From assembly GCA_035763745.1 (NCBI GenBank), contig DASUAO010000045.1:1-54088 (forward strand): 54,088 nucleotides of DNA. Reading direction: 5' to 3'. Source of the stretch: DASUAO01 sp035763745 (GTDB lineage Bacteria > Actinomycetota > Acidimicrobiia > IMCC26256 > PALSA-555). The notes under the pieces were generated by a model, which did not search any database, was not told the DNA's origin, and was given only the letters and a program-made list of their open reading frames with translations. Shown here in pieces: positions 8,439 through 17,923 of this stretch (within the stretch, counting starts at the first letter, position 1; each line of letters starts with the position of its first letter). Position numbers and translations under genes: made by a program.

Positions 8439-9605
8439 TCAGACGAAGGTGGACTCGAGGCGCAGGCCGTACTCGGGGAAGGCGCCGATGATGATCGTCT
8501 GCACGCTGCCCCAGCCGACGCCGCCGCCCACCGGGTCGTCGACTCGCACGACGCAGTCGCGATGCTGGTGGATGTGACGGGCGACCTCACGGGTGTCGCA
8601 GTCGATGTAGTGGTCGCCTTCCACGTGGAGGTCGCCGCGCCATTGGCCGTGGCGGGCGCCGTCGAGCCCGAAGTACAGGCCAGTGCCCAGGTGGAACCCG
8701 GTGCCGGACTCGATTGGCGTGACCGAGACCGGGCGCTCGGAGCCGTCCTCGAGGACGAACGTGACCGTGCCGCCGAGGAACCGGCGGTTCGTGTCGTCGA
8801 ACGCGACGTCGAAGTGGGCGTCGGCGAACGGTTCCTCGCTGCCGTCGGGATGCTCGATCCCACCTCGGAGTCGGCGCGCCGGAGCGCCGGGCAGGTTGGA
8901 GCGCATGAAGTAGTGGAAGAGCGCGTAGTGCGAACCGTCGGGCCGTTCCATGAGCCAGGGCGCCCAACTCGTGAACGACTGCGGGTCGCGGGGGCGTTGC
9001 GCGGGTTCCAGGTCGGGCACCGGGTCCCCGACCTGCATGCGCACACCCCACGAGTGGTCGCGGGTGCCGACCCACTCGTCCTCGCCCACGTCGGTGCGCT
9101 GCCCCTCGACCTCGATCCATCCCACCGCGACGCCGGCCTGGTGGTAGCGGACGACGTCGTTCACGACGCGCTGTGCGTGAGGGGATCGATGCAGCTCGCG
9201 GTCTTCCATCCTCGGCGGCACGACGCCTCGGACGGTCACGTCGAAGGCGATGGGCTGTTCGTCGGTCGCGTCGAGTCGGACCCGTACGGCCGAGAGCGGG
9301 TCGACGACGTCGTAGTGGAGCGGACCGACACCGACACGCGCCGGGTCGAGGTGGAGTCCGCGACTCGCGCGCACCGTCCACTGCTCGGTGCCGCGGGACA
9401 CGCCACCGAACGCGTCCATGACGTTGCGGTTCACGTACTTCCCGAGCCCGAAGAGCGCCTGGAGCGACCCGTCGCGGGCACACACCTGGAGCCAGAGCTT
9501 CTCGGTCCAGTTGATGTCCGTCGTACCGACCGACGCGAACGTGTCGACGGTCTGGTGCAGCAGCGTCTCGTCGGCTCCGACGAGCGGCCCGATGGACGGG
9601 TCCAT
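8439..9605 (-). CDS. Conserved protein of unknown function, DUF7064-like
   Basis: 388 residues from the ATG at 9605, ten bases after the stop of the upstream amidohydrolase, so the two probably form an operon. The protein is soluble, rich in His, Trp and Asp, and beta-strand rich. The repeated jelly-roll or lipocalin-like look (WTEKLWLQV, GTRDHSWGVRMQ, HYALFHYFM, FHLGTGLYFG) resembles the actinobacterial DUF7064/AttH-like group that travels with degradative genes. I do not assign a reaction. Pairing with an amidohydrolase suggests a role in breakdown of an aromatic or terpenoid compound; that is inference. Confidence 0.6.
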   Translation of the reverse strand: MDPSIGPLVGADETLLHQTVDTFASVGTTDINWTEKLWLQVCARDGSLQALFGLGKYVNRNVMDAFGGVSRGTEQWTVRASRGLHLDPARVGVGPLHYDVVDPLSAVRVRLDATDEQPIAFDVTVRGVVPPRMEDRELHRSPHAQRVVNDVVRYHQAGVAVGWIEVEGQRTDVGEDEWVGTRDHSWGVRMQVGDPVPDLEPAQRPRDPQSFTSWAPWLMERPDGSHYALFHYFMRSNLPGAPARRLRGGIEHPDGSEEPFADAHFDVAFDDTNRRFLGGTVTFVLEDGSERPVSVTPIESGTGFHLGTGLYFGLDGARHGQWRGDLHVEGDHYIDCDTREVARHIHQHRDCVVRVDDPVGGGVGWGSVQTIIIGAFPEYGLRLESTFV

Positions 9606-9615
9606 CAGGCCGGGG

Positions 9616-10761
9616 TCACGTGCGATCGAGTCCGAGGAGGAACTCGGCGTTGGCGGCGAAGAGGCCGGTGGCGCCACCGGGCTCGCTGCCGACCCGCGCG
9701 TAGTCCTCGAGCGGCGTGGCCGTGCCCTCGGAGTGTGGATAGTCGGAGCAAGCCATCAGGAGATCGCCGGCCTGGCGCTCGATCCGCGCCGGCTGTTCGT
9801 ACGCGAACGCGGAGACGCGAACGTGACGCCGGAAGTACTCGCTTGGACGCATCGACAACGGTGTGGGCACGCATCCGTTGAGCTTGGAGGTGAAGTCGTA
9901 GCCGCCGTCGAGCATCATCAGGTACTGGGGCACCCAGATCGCCGACAGCTCGACGATCCCGAGCCGCAGGTCGGCGTGGTGCTCGAAGACGCCGTTGACG
10001 ATGAGGTCGGTCAAGGCCACGGCTGCGGGCGTCCACAGGAAGACCGACTCCATGATGTTGACGAACGCCGTCCCGTCGTCGGTGAACCATGCGTCGTCGA
10101 ACACCCGAGGTTGGTCGGCGACATGGAAGACGGGTGCGATCCCGTGGGCGACGAACGACGACCACGCGCGATCGAGGTCGGGGTGGGAGAGCGGTCTCCC
10201 GTCGACGAGCGCGGGCGCCATCATCGCGGTGCGGACTCCGGCAGCCGACAGCGCGTCGAGCTGGGTGTCGAGCCAGTCGAGATCGCGCAGCGTCACGTGC
10301 GCGACGGGGTGCACGGCGCCGCCGCCCTCGTGGGCGACGATGGCGCACCAGCGGTTCCAGGCCGTCATGTTGGCGAGCAGCGCCGGCAGTGCGCCGCTGA
10401 GCTTGCGCTCCCAGCCGAGGCCGAAGTTCGGGAAGCAGATCGCGGCGTCGAGGCCCATGGTGGCGAGCTGGGCGGCCCGAGCCGCGGGGTCCCAGAAGGC
10501 CACCGGGAGCGCCTCGTCGTAGGAGTACTCGGCGGGCTCGCCGGCCTCGCGGCGGCGGCGCCGGGCGCCGATCGCCTCGGTCTCGTGGGGTGCCTGCACG
10601 TCGGCGATGCCGAGCCGCTCGTCGCGCCACGTGACCCACGCGTAGCCGAGGTCGTCGTCCTCGATGTGGATCGCGTCGTCGCGGTCCGACGGGTCGCAGT
10701 GATCCCGCCACAGGGTCCGCGGTTCGTAGAGGTGCTGGTCCGAGTCGATGATGGCCGTCAT
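9616..10761 (-). CDS. Amidohydrolase family protein (COG2159 type)
   Basis: 381 residues. The N-terminal motif is IIDSDQHLYEP, a variant of the usual D-x-H metal motif with one histidine (His10). A central VFHVAD and a late active-site acid in ACSDYPHSEG match the amidohydrolase_2 barrel. The protein is related to the enzyme at 891-2114. It is the first gene of a likely operon with the DUF7064-like gene at 8439-9605. The start at 10761 gives normal family length. The substrate is unknown. Confidence 0.85.
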   Translation of the reverse strand: MTAIIDSDQHLYEPRTLWRDHCDPSDRDDAIHIEDDDLGYAWVTWRDERLGIADVQAPHETEAIGARRRRREAGEPAEYSYDEALPVAFWDPAARAAQLATMGLDAAICFPNFGLGWERKLSGALPALLANMTAWNRWCAIVAHEGGGAVHPVAHVTLRDLDWLDTQLDALSAAGVRTAMMAPALVDGRPLSHPDLDRAWSSFVAHGIAPVFHVADQPRVFDDAWFTDDGTAFVNIMESVFLWTPAAVALTDLIVNGVFEHHADLRLGIVELSAIWVPQYLMMLDGGYDFTSKLNGCVPTPLSMRPSEYFRRHVRVSAFAYEQPARIERQAGDLLMACSDYPHSEGTATPLEDYARVGSEPGGATGLFAANAEFLLGLDRT

Positions 10762-10792
10762 GGTGTGCTCCCGATCGGCGTGAAATCGGTCC

Positions 10793-10830
10793 TGCGTCTC
10801 TCACCCCGCCATGGGCGGGTGAGAGACGCA
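10793..10830. repeat. REP-like palindromic hairpin
   Basis: TGCGTCTCTCACCC is followed by CGCCATGGGCGG and its inverted partner GGTGAGAGACGCA, with a one-base bulge. A second, more diverged copy in inverted context lies at 17782-17819, and similarity extends a few bases outside (GACGCATCAATG). It could act as a bidirectional terminator, but no T-run follows. It sits between the divergent amidohydrolase and cysD genes. Confidence 0.75.
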
Positions 10831-10887
10831 TCAATGGGGTTCGAAGGGGAAGCGTAGAGGGTTCGTACCACTAGGGTTGGTGGCTCG

Positions 10888-11793
10888 ATGGTGACCCAGC
10901 TGTCCCACCTCGACGCACTCGAGTCCGAGTCGATCCACATCTTCCGTGAGGTCGCGGCCGAGTTCGAGCGCCCCGTGCTGCTCTTCTCCGGCGGCAAGGA
11001 CTCTGCCGTCATGCTCCGACTGGCCGAGAAGGCCTTCTGGCCGGCCCGGATCCCGTTCCCGGTGATGCACGTCGACACCGGCCACAACTTCGACGAGGTG
11101 CTCGACTACCGCGATCGCCGGGTCGCCGAGCTCGGCGTCCAGCTCGTCGTCGCGTCGGTCCAGCAGTCCATCGACTCGGGCCGGGTCGTCGAGGAGACCG
11201 GTCCACGGGCGAGCCGCAACCGACTCCAGACGACCACCCTGCTCGACGCGATCGTCGAGCACGGGTTCGACTCCGTCTTCGGCGGAGGACGGCGCGACGA
11301 GGAGAAGGCCCGGGCGAAGGAACGGGTCTACTCCTTCCGCGACGAGTTCGGGCAGTGGGACCCGAAGAACCAGCGGCCCGAGGTGTGGAACCTCTACAAC
11401 GGTCGCCATCGCAAGGGCGAGCACATCCGCGTGTTCCCGCTCAGCAACTGGACCGAGCTCGACATCTGGCAGTACGTGAAGGACGACGGGGTCGAGCTGC
11501 CGTCGCTCTACTACGCGCACCGCCGCGAGGTGTTCCGCCGCGACGGCATGTTGCTGGCAGTCGGGCCCCACGTCACGGTCGCCGAGAACGAAGAGGTCGA
11601 AGAGCTCACCGTCCGCTTCCGGACGGTTGGAGACGCGTCGTGCACTGGGGCGGTCGAGTCGCCGGCCGCGACGGTCGACGACGTGATCGCCGAGGTCGCC
11701 GCCGCCCGGATCACCGAGCGAGGCGCGACCAGGGCCGACGACCGGATCTCCGAGGCCGGCATGGAGGACCGCAAACGCGAGGGCTACTTCTGA
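10888..11793 (+). CDS. cysD: Sulfate adenylyltransferase subunit 2
   Basis: 301 residues. Together with CysN it makes adenosine 5'-phosphosulfate from sulfate and ATP, the first step of sulfate assimilation. The PP-loop motif FSGGKDSAVML lies near residues 32-42, followed by FPVMHVDTGHNF and a FGGGRRDEEKARAKER segment, all typical of CysD. The C-terminus ends in the usual DRKREGYF. It is the first gene of cysD-cysN-cysC, with 14 bp to cysN. The start at 10888 is supported by similarity to the family; the next in-frame GTG is one codon later. The 5' leader is short (about 55 bp after the hairpin) and I see no riboswitch. Confidence 0.96.
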   Translation: MVTQLSHLDALESESIHIFREVAAEFERPVLLFSGGKDSAVMLRLAEKAFWPARIPFPVMHVDTGHNFDEVLDYRDRRVAELGVQLVVASVQQSIDSGRVVEETGPRASRNRLQTTTLLDAIVEHGFDSVFGGGRRDEEKARAKERVYSFRDEFGQWDPKNQRPEVWNLYNGRHRKGEHIRVFPLSNWTELDIWQYVKDDGVELPSLYYAHRREVFRRDGMLLAVGPHVTVAENEEVEELTVRFRTVGDASCTGAVESPAATVDDVIAEVAAARITERGATRADDRISEAGMEDRKREGYF

Positions 11794-11807
11794 TGGGCGT
11801 GCCGTAG

Positions 11808-13061
11808 ATGGAGCTGCTGCGATTCGCCACGGCCGGGTCCGTGGACGACGGCAAGAGCACGCTCATCGGCCGCCTGCTCCTCGAGACCAAGCAGATCTTC
11901 GAGGACCAGCTCGAGGCCGTCGAGCGCACCAGCCGCGACAAGGGCTTCGACTACACGAACCTCGCGCTCCTCACCGACGGGTTGCGGTCCGAACGGGAGC
12001 AGGGGATCACGATCGACGTCGCGTACCGGTACTTCGCGACCCCGCGACGCAAGTTCATCATCGCCGACACCCCCGGGCACATCCAGTACACGCGCAACAT
12101 GGTCACCGGGGCTTCGACCGCCGACCTCGCGCTCGTGCTCATCGACGCGCGCAAAGGCGTCCTCGAGCAGTCCCGTCGTCACGCGGTGATCGCGTCGCTG
12201 CTCCAGGTGAAGCACCTGGTCCTGTGCGTCAACAAGATGGACCTGGTCGACTTCGACGAGGGCCGGTTCGACGAGATCTGCACCGAGTTCGCCGACTTCG
12301 CCGCGAAGCTCGACATCGACGACCTGACCTTCATCCCGATCTCGGCGCTCGAGGGTGACAACGTCGTGACCCACTCGCCGAACACCCCGTGGTACGAGGG
12401 TCCCACGCTCCTGCACCACCTCGAGCACGTGTACATCGGATCGGACCGAAACCTGATCGATGTCCGGTTCCCGGTCCAGTACGTGATCCGGCCCATGAGC
12501 CACGACCACCACGACTACCGCGGCTACGCCGGACAGGTGGCGAGCGGGATCTTCCGTCCGGGTGACGAGGTGCGCGTCCTCCCGAGCGGGCTCACGACCG
12601 TCGTCGCCGGGATCGACCGCTACGGGGGCCCCATCGACGAGGCGTACCCGCCGATGTCGGTGAACATCCGACTCGCCGACGATCTCGACATCAGCCGCGG
12701 CGACATGCTCTGTCGTCCCAACAACGCACCGACGGCCACCCAGGACGTCGAGGCGATGCTCTGCTGGTTCAACGAGCGCCCCCTCCGGGAGGGCGCGATC
12801 TACGGAATCAAGCACACCACCAACGTCGCCCGGGCCAAGATCCAGCGGATGCACTACGGCCTGGACGTCAACAGTCTCCATCGCGAGGAGGGCCACGAGG
12901 CGCTCGCGATGAACGACATCGGTCGGGTGACGCTTCGGAGCACAGCACCGCTGTTCGTCGACGAGTACCGACGCAATCGGATGACCGGGAGCTTCGTGCT
13001 GATCGACGAGTCGACGTTCGAGACCGTCGGCGCCGGGATGGTCCTGGCCCCGACCTCATGA
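11808..13061 (+). CDS. cysN: Sulfate adenylyltransferase subunit 1 (GTPase)
   Basis: 417 residues. This is an EF-Tu-like GTPase that drives APS formation by CysD. Visible motifs are the P-loop GSVDDGKST at residues 9-17, switch II DTPGHIQYTRNM, and NKMD for guanine specificity. Domains 2 and 3 follow, with the VQYVIRP and FRPGDEVRVLPSG segments. Unlike many bacterial CysN proteins it is not fused to APS kinase: the protein stops after domain 3 and a separate cysC overlaps its stop by 4 bp. Confidence 0.95.
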   Translation: MELLRFATAGSVDDGKSTLIGRLLLETKQIFEDQLEAVERTSRDKGFDYTNLALLTDGLRSEREQGITIDVAYRYFATPRRKFIIADTPGHIQYTRNMVTGASTADLALVLIDARKGVLEQSRRHAVIASLLQVKHLVLCVNKMDLVDFDEGRFDEICTEFADFAAKLDIDDLTFIPISALEGDNVVTHSPNTPWYEGPTLLHHLEHVYIGSDRNLIDVRFPVQYVIRPMSHDHHDYRGYAGQVASGIFRPGDEVRVLPSGLTTVVAGIDRYGGPIDEAYPPMSVNIRLADDLDISRGDMLCRPNNAPTATQDVEAMLCWFNERPLREGAIYGIKHTTNVARAKIQRMHYGLDVNSLHREEGHEALAMNDIGRVTLRSTAPLFVDEYRRNRMTGSFVLIDESTFETVGAGMVLAPTS

Positions 13062-13681
13062 GCGCGGCGGGCGCGAGCCCGAACGTCGTGTGGCACGAGC
13101 AGGGGATCGCCCGGGCGGAGCGCTGGGCCGCCGCCGGGCTGTGTGGCGCGACCGTGTGGTTCACCGGACTCTCGGGCTCGGGGAAGTCGACCATCGCAGG
13201 GGCGGTCGCCGAGCGGTTGGTGGCCGGACGCGTGGCGTCGTACACGCTCGACGGCGACAACCTCCGTCATGGCCTCAACGGCGACCTGGGCTTCAGCGCG
13301 GACGACCGCGAGGAGAACGTCCGCCGGGTCGCCGAGGTGGCTCGCCTCTTCGCCGACGCCGGTGTCGTCGCGCTGGTCCCCGTGATCAGCCCGTACCGCG
13401 CCGGCCGCGCCCACGCACGGGAGCTGCACGAGGCCGCCGGCCTCGTGTTCGTCGAGGTCTTCGTCGACGCGCCCTTGGACGTCTGCGAGGAGCGTGATCC
13501 GAAGGGTCTCTACGCGAAGGCCCGGGCCGGCGGGCTCCCGGGTTTCACCGGGATCGACGATCCCTACGAAGCGCCTCTCGACGCGGAGCTCACGATCTCG
13601 ACCGCGACCACGTCGGTCGAGGAGGGCGCGGCGCAGGTGCTCGCCCTCCTGGAGTCCGTCGCGCCGCTCGGGCAGGGATGA
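13058..13681 (+). CDS. cysC: Adenylylsulfate (APS) kinase
   Basis: 207 residues. It phosphorylates APS to PAPS. Visible motifs are the P-loop FTGLSGSGKST near residues 31-41, the DGDNLRHGLNGDLGF segment that binds APS, the R/N-rich EENVRRVAEVA, and FVDAPLDVCEERDPKGLYAKAR. The start overlaps the cysN stop, so translation is coupled. The three genes together give the complete path from sulfate to PAPS; no cysH or sulfite reductase is in the window. The next gene is convergent with no gap. Confidence 0.95.
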   Translation: MSAAGASPNVVWHEQGIARAERWAAAGLCGATVWFTGLSGSGKSTIAGAVAERLVAGRVASYTLDGDNLRHGLNGDLGFSADDREENVRRVAEVARLFADAGVVALVPVISPYRAGRAHARELHEAAGLVFVEVFVDAPLDVCEERDPKGLYAKARAGGLPGFTGIDDPYEAPLDAELTISTATTSVEEGAAQVLALLESVAPLGQG

Positions 13682-14248
13682 TCAGCCGCCGAAGTTGGCG
13701 GTGACGAAGATCTGGCCGTCGCCCGTGATGAAGTACGCGACGGCGAACGACGTGAACTGACCGCCCACGATGTTCGCTCGGTGGCCGCTCGAGTTCATCC
13801 AGGCGTTCTCCATCGCGCCCGCGGTGAGGGACCGGGAGCCGCGGAGCAGGTTCTCACCGAGTGCGTAGTAGCCGCGGTACTCGGGTGAGCGGATGACGGC
13901 GTTGAGGTCGCGGTGGGTGAGCGTGCCCATGCCGGCGATGTGGGCGCTCCACCCGTGGGCGAGGCACCACAGCTGCGGGTTCCAGCGCAGCGGGCCGAGC
14001 CCGTTTGCGGCCCGGTCGTTGTTGGTGAGCGTGAACAGCTCGCTCGAGATCGTGTCCGGCGGGCCGGCGGGCCCCACGCACGTGGGCGGAGCGGGCGCGG
14101 GCGGAGGAGCGGCAGCGATGCGGGGGCCGCAGGCGGCACCGACGACGGCGACGACGAGCGCGATGCCCACGATCCGCCATCTGTGCGCAGGGGACCGCCG
14201 GGGGGTCGCGTGCGGTGTGGCGGGGCGACGGTCTCGCAGCGCCTGCAT
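13682..14248 (-). CDS. CAP (SCP/PR1-like) domain lipoprotein
   Basis: 188 residues. An N-terminal basic region, a hydrophobic IVGIALVVAVVGA and a Cys at AAC-G form a lipobox, so the protein is probably a surface lipoprotein. After a proline-rich linker comes a CAP domain: TNNDRAANGLGPLRWN, then GWSAHIAGMGTLTHRDL (His), YALGENL (Glu), and NSSGHRANIVG (His-Arg). These are the conserved cavity residues of the family. The molecular role of bacterial CAP proteins is poorly known. The stop abuts the cysC stop exactly. Confidence 0.88.
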   Translation of the reverse strand: MQALRDRRPATPHATPRRSPAHRWRIVGIALVVAVVGAACGPRIAAAPPPAPAPPTCVGPAGPPDTISSELFTLTNNDRAANGLGPLRWNPQLWCLAHGWSAHIAGMGTLTHRDLNAVIRSPEYRGYYALGENLLRGSRSLTAGAMENAWMNSSGHRANIVGGQFTSFAVAYFITGDGQIFVTANFGG

Positions 14249-14332
14249 CTCCGGGGTTGTCGGCAGCGGGCCCCGGGAACTTGAGCCCGTGGCGCGTCGG
14301 ATCTCCCGTCGTCAGGACACGCCGGTCGAAGG

Positions 14333-15136
14333 TCAGGGAGCGTCGCGACCCCGTTCGAGCAGTGCGGTGAAGCGGTCGAGGAGCCCGTCGACGCCGGCGC
14401 CGTGCAGGGTCATGCCGCCGTCGATCACGAGGTTCTGCCCCGTGACGAAGCGAGCGAGGTCGGAGCAGAGGAACACGACGACGTCGGCGATGTCCTCGGG
14501 GGTGCCGATCCGACCGAGCGGTGTCTTCTCGACCATGTGCGGGACCGTCCAGTCGAACCCGGTGAGGAGCACGTCGGTGAGCCCGGTGTGGATCATCCCG
14601 GGGGACACGGCGTTCACGCGGATCGTGGGCCCGTACTCGAGCGCGGCCGTCGCGGTGAGGGCGGCGACGGCGGCTTTCGCGGCGGCGTAGGGCGCTTCGC
14701 CGGCCGCCGGACGGGTCCCGCTGATCGATGCGGTCGACACGACGGCACCACTGCCCGACTCCAACAGGTGGGGGAGGCCGGCGCGGAACCCGTGGAAGAC
14801 GCCCGTGAGGTTGAGGCCCACGATCTGGTTCCACTCGTCGAGATCCCACTCGTGCAGGCGCGCCATGTTCGATCCGCCGGCGTTGTTGAAGAGCGTCGTC
14901 AGCCCACCGAGGCGACCGGACACATCAGCGACCGCGGCCTCGAGCGCGGCGTAGTCGGTGACGTCCACGCCGTACGCGATCCCGTCGATGTCGTCCGCGA
15001 CGGCTGCTGCTGCGTCCTCGTCGATGTCGAGCACCGCGACCGAGGCGCCCTCTGCGGCCATGCGTCGACAGGTCGCGGCTCCGATGCCCGACCCGCCGCC
15101 GGTCACCAGCGCTCGTCGTCCGTCGAGCAGTCCCAT
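14333..15136 (-). CDS. SDR family oxidoreductase
   Basis: 267 residues. A classical short-chain dehydrogenase/reductase with cofactor motif TGGGSGIG at residues 12-19, NNAGG, catalytic Ser in STASISGT and YAAAK (Tyr-x3-Lys). An acidic residue after beta-2 (VLDIDED) favours NAD over NADP. The C-terminal FVTGQNLVIDGGMTLHG is the normal subunit end. It is divergent from the FtsX permease at 15193. The substrate is unknown. Confidence 0.92.
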   Translation of the reverse strand: MGLLDGRRALVTGGGSGIGAATCRRMAAEGASVAVLDIDEDAAAAVADDIDGIAYGVDVTDYAALEAAVADVSGRLGGLTTLFNNAGGSNMARLHEWDLDEWNQIVGLNLTGVFHGFRAGLPHLLESGSGAVVSTASISGTRPAAGEAPYAAAKAAVAALTATAALEYGPTIRVNAVSPGMIHTGLTDVLLTGFDWTVPHMVEKTPLGRIGTPEDIADVVVFLCSDLARFVTGQNLVIDGGMTLHGAGVDGLLDRFTALLERGRDAP

Positions 15137-15192
15137 CGATCCCCCCGCGATGCCCCCGGTCGGAGGCGTAGGCCGACCATGATGGTCCGACC
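15137..15192. promoter_or_regulatory. Divergent promoter region with a small palindrome
   Basis: Only 56 bp separate the SDR and permease start codons. GACCATGATGGTC near 15175-15187 is an inverted repeat and the GGTCCGACCATG part repeats at the permease start. It could be an operator for a local regulator, but no regulator gene is adjacent. Confidence 0.3.
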
Positions 15193-17760
15193 ATGTGGAA
15201 GGCGACGATCCGAGGTCTGTTCGTCCGCAAGATCCGGCTCGCCCTCACCGCGATGGCCGTCCTGCTCGGGGTCAGCTTCGTCGCCGGCACCTACGTCCTC
15301 ACCGACACGCTCGACCGGTCGTTCCAGGGGGTCTTCGACCAGTCGGTCGAGGGCATCGATGCGGTCGTGCGGCTCCGCCCGCCGTTCGGTGGGGACGGCG
15401 ACCGGGAGCGGTTCCCGGAGGCTCTCGTCACGCAGGTGCAGGACGTCGCCGGCGTTCGCTCGGCGACGGGGTTCGTGCAGGGCTACGCGCAGTTCGTGGG
15501 GCGTGACGGTGAGGCGATCCAGGTCGGTGGCGCCCCGACGTTCGGGATCTCCTGGGCGCAGCGCGGTCGCGACGGCCCGCTGCGGCTGATCGACGCCGAT
15601 GGGCAAGGTGCGAAGAGTCGGCCGCCTCGCGCGCCGGGCGAAGTCGCGATGGACGCCGGAACCGCGCGCCGGAACGACTTCTCCGTCGGCGACCGCGTCG
15701 ACATCCTGACGCTCGGGCCGAAGGAGCAGTTCCGCATCGTCGGCCTGTTCGGCTTCGGGAGCGCGGAGGAGCTCGGAGCGGTGACGTTCGCGGCGTTCGA
15801 CCTGCCCACCGCTCAGGCCGCCGTGGGTGCGCCCGGGCTCGTCGACGCGATCAACGTGACGGCCGAGGCCGGCACGGACGTACGTGATCTCCGCGAGCGG
15901 CTCGCGGCCGAGCTCGGCGGTGTCTACGAGATCTCCTCCGGCCGACAGGTGGCCGACGACCGGGGCGAGCAGGTGCTCGACTTCCTCGCCCTCCTGACCC
16001 AGCTGCTCCTCGGCTTCGCGGCGATCGGCCTCGTGGTCGGCGCGTTCATCATCTTCAACACCTTCACGATCCTGGTCACGCAGCGGACCCGCGAGCTCGG
16101 GTTGCTACGCGCGATGGGCGCGAGCCGACGCCAGGTGATCGGCTCGGTGATCGGCGAGGCCGCAGTCGTGGGCGTGGTCGCGTCCGTCGCCGGCCTCGCG
16201 GCCGGGGTCGGCTTCGCGAGTCTCCTGCTCGAGCTCACCGGGAGGCTGGGCTTCGACGTTCCCGAGGGGGACGTCGTCCTCGGGGAACGCACGATCGTGG
16301 TTGCGATCCTGGTCGGGCTCGTGGTGACGGTCGTATCGGCGGTCTGGCCCGCGCTGCGAGCGTCGCGGGTGCCGCCGATCGCGGCGATCAACGACGTCGG
16401 GACGACGAGTGAGCGCTCGCTGCGGGCACGCGGCGTGCTGGGGGTGCTCATCGGTGCCGCTGGGATCCCGTTCGTCGCCCTCGGGCTCGACCGGACCGCT
16501 GACGCGACGAACGCGGTCGACGAGATCTGGATCGTCGCGGTCGGGGCGCTGCTCGTCTTCTTCGGGGTGGTGGTGCTGCTCGCGACGTTCGCCCGTCCGC
16601 TCGCTGCGGCCCTCGGAGCGCCGTTCCGAGTGTTCGGGGTGACGGGCATCTTGGCACGCGAGAACGCCACGCGGAACCCGCGACGCACCGCGGCGACCGC
16701 GTCCGCTCTGGTCATCGGACTCGCGCTCGTCGGGCTCGTCTCGATCTTCGGTGCGTCGGCCAAGTCGTCGGTGAAGGCGGCAGTGGACCGCGGGATCCGC
16801 GCCGACGTCGTGCTGAAAGCCCAGCAGTTCACCGCGTTCTCGCCCCAGGTCGCGGAGCGACTGCGCGGCCGGCCTGAGCTGCGCGCCGTCGCTGCGTTCC
16901 GGTTCGGCAACGTCCGGGTGCAGACGCAGGAGGAGACGGTTGCCGGGGTGGACGCCACCCAGCTCGGTCCGGTGACGGCCCTGCGGGTCGGCGACGGGAG
17001 CATCGGTGCGATGGGCGACGACGGCGTGCTCGTGCAGGTCGACGCGGCGCGGAAGTACGGGCTGGGCGTGGGCGACGAGATCCAGATGCAGTTCCCGCAG
17101 GGGTTCCAGCTGATCCGGGTGGCCGGGATCTACGAGCAGGCCGACTTCACGGGCGGGTTCCCCGTCGACTGGATCGTGTCGTGGCCCGCATACGTGCAGG
17201 GGTTCGGCGCCGACGACCAGGACTCACTCGTGTACGTGAAGGCCGCCGGGAGCGTCGGCGCTGCTCGCGCGGCCGTGCAACAAGTCGTGGCCGAGGACTT
17301 CCCCAACGTCGAGGTGTTCTCCCGGGATGCGTATCGCAGCGATCAGGAAGCCGCGATCGACCGGTTCCTGGCCGTGACCGTCGCGCTGCTGTTGCTCTCC
17401 GAGCTCATCGCGGTGCTCGGCATCGTGAACACGCTGGCCCTCTCGGTGTTCGAGCGGACGCGGGAGATCGGGCTGCTCCGTGCCGTGGGCATGTCACGCC
17501 GCCAGATGCGCCGGATGATCCGCAGCGAGTCGGTCGTCGTGGCGCTCGTCGGCGGCGTCGTGGGCACCGCGCTCGGGGTCTTCTGGGGCTGGGTCTTCAC
17601 CACCGCGCTCGAGAGCCAGGGCGTCACCGAGCTCTCGGTCCCCGTCGTCCAGCTCGTCGTCTTCCTGGTGCTCTCGATGCTCGCGGGGGTCGTGGCGGCG
17701 ATCGTCCCCGCCTGGCGAGCGAGCCGCCTCGACGTCCTCGATGCCATCGCCACCGAGTGA
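15193..17760 (+). CDS. ABC transporter permease, FtsX/MacB type (solitary)
   Basis: 855 residues. The N-terminal span (KIRLALTAMAVLLGVSFVAGTYV) is followed by a large extracytoplasmic MacB core. The first FtsX domain is around residues 265-400 (FAAIGLVVGAFIIFNTFTILV), with spans around 410-480. A second core starts at RNPRRTAATASALVIGLALVGLV, and a C-terminal FtsX domain covers about 720-850. It shares this layout with 2272-5118 but has no ATPase gene beside it. It may use the LolD-type ATPase at 5115-5819. The start ATG is the only one that begins before the first span. Confidence 0.88.
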   Translation: MWKATIRGLFVRKIRLALTAMAVLLGVSFVAGTYVLTDTLDRSFQGVFDQSVEGIDAVVRLRPPFGGDGDRERFPEALVTQVQDVAGVRSATGFVQGYAQFVGRDGEAIQVGGAPTFGISWAQRGRDGPLRLIDADGQGAKSRPPRAPGEVAMDAGTARRNDFSVGDRVDILTLGPKEQFRIVGLFGFGSAEELGAVTFAAFDLPTAQAAVGAPGLVDAINVTAEAGTDVRDLRERLAAELGGVYEISSGRQVADDRGEQVLDFLALLTQLLLGFAAIGLVVGAFIIFNTFTILVTQRTRELGLLRAMGASRRQVIGSVIGEAAVVGVVASVAGLAAGVGFASLLLELTGRLGFDVPEGDVVLGERTIVVAILVGLVVTVVSAVWPALRASRVPPIAAINDVGTTSERSLRARGVLGVLIGAAGIPFVALGLDRTADATNAVDEIWIVAVGALLVFFGVVVLLATFARPLAAALGAPFRVFGVTGILARENATRNPRRTAATASALVIGLALVGLVSIFGASAKSSVKAAVDRGIRADVVLKAQQFTAFSPQVAERLRGRPELRAVAAFRFGNVRVQTQEETVAGVDATQLGPVTALRVGDGSIGAMGDDGVLVQVDAARKYGLGVGDEIQMQFPQGFQLIRVAGIYEQADFTGGFPVDWIVSWPAYVQGFGADDQDSLVYVKAAGSVGAARAAVQQVVAEDFPNVEVFSRDAYRSDQEAAIDRFLAVTVALLLLSELIAVLGIVNTLALSVFERTREIGLLRAVGMSRRQMRRMIRSESVVVALVGGVVGTALGVFWGWVFTTALESQGVTELSVPVVQLVVFLVLSMLAGVVAAIVPAWRASRLDVLDAIATE

Positions 17761-17781
17761 CTCCGCCTCCGCTGCCATTGA

Positions 17782-17819
17782 TGCGTCTTTCACCCGCCTA
17801 TGGGGGGGTGTTAGACGCA
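17782..17819. repeat. REP-like palindromic hairpin, second copy
   Basis: TGCGTCTTTCACCCGCC is followed by a loop and GGGGGTGTTAGACGCA. It is related to the palindrome at 10793-10830 but lies in the opposite flanking context (CATTGATG precedes it here; CATCAATG follows the other). It lies 21 bp after the permease stop, where it may help end transcription. Confidence 0.65.
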
Positions 17820-17923
17820 CGTCCACCAACCATGGGTCTCGTGCTCGGGCCGGGGGAGCGCGCCGCCGGTTCCGGCAGGTTCCGGCGCGAACCCGCCTGG
17901 TACCGTGGCTGCTCGCACGACAT

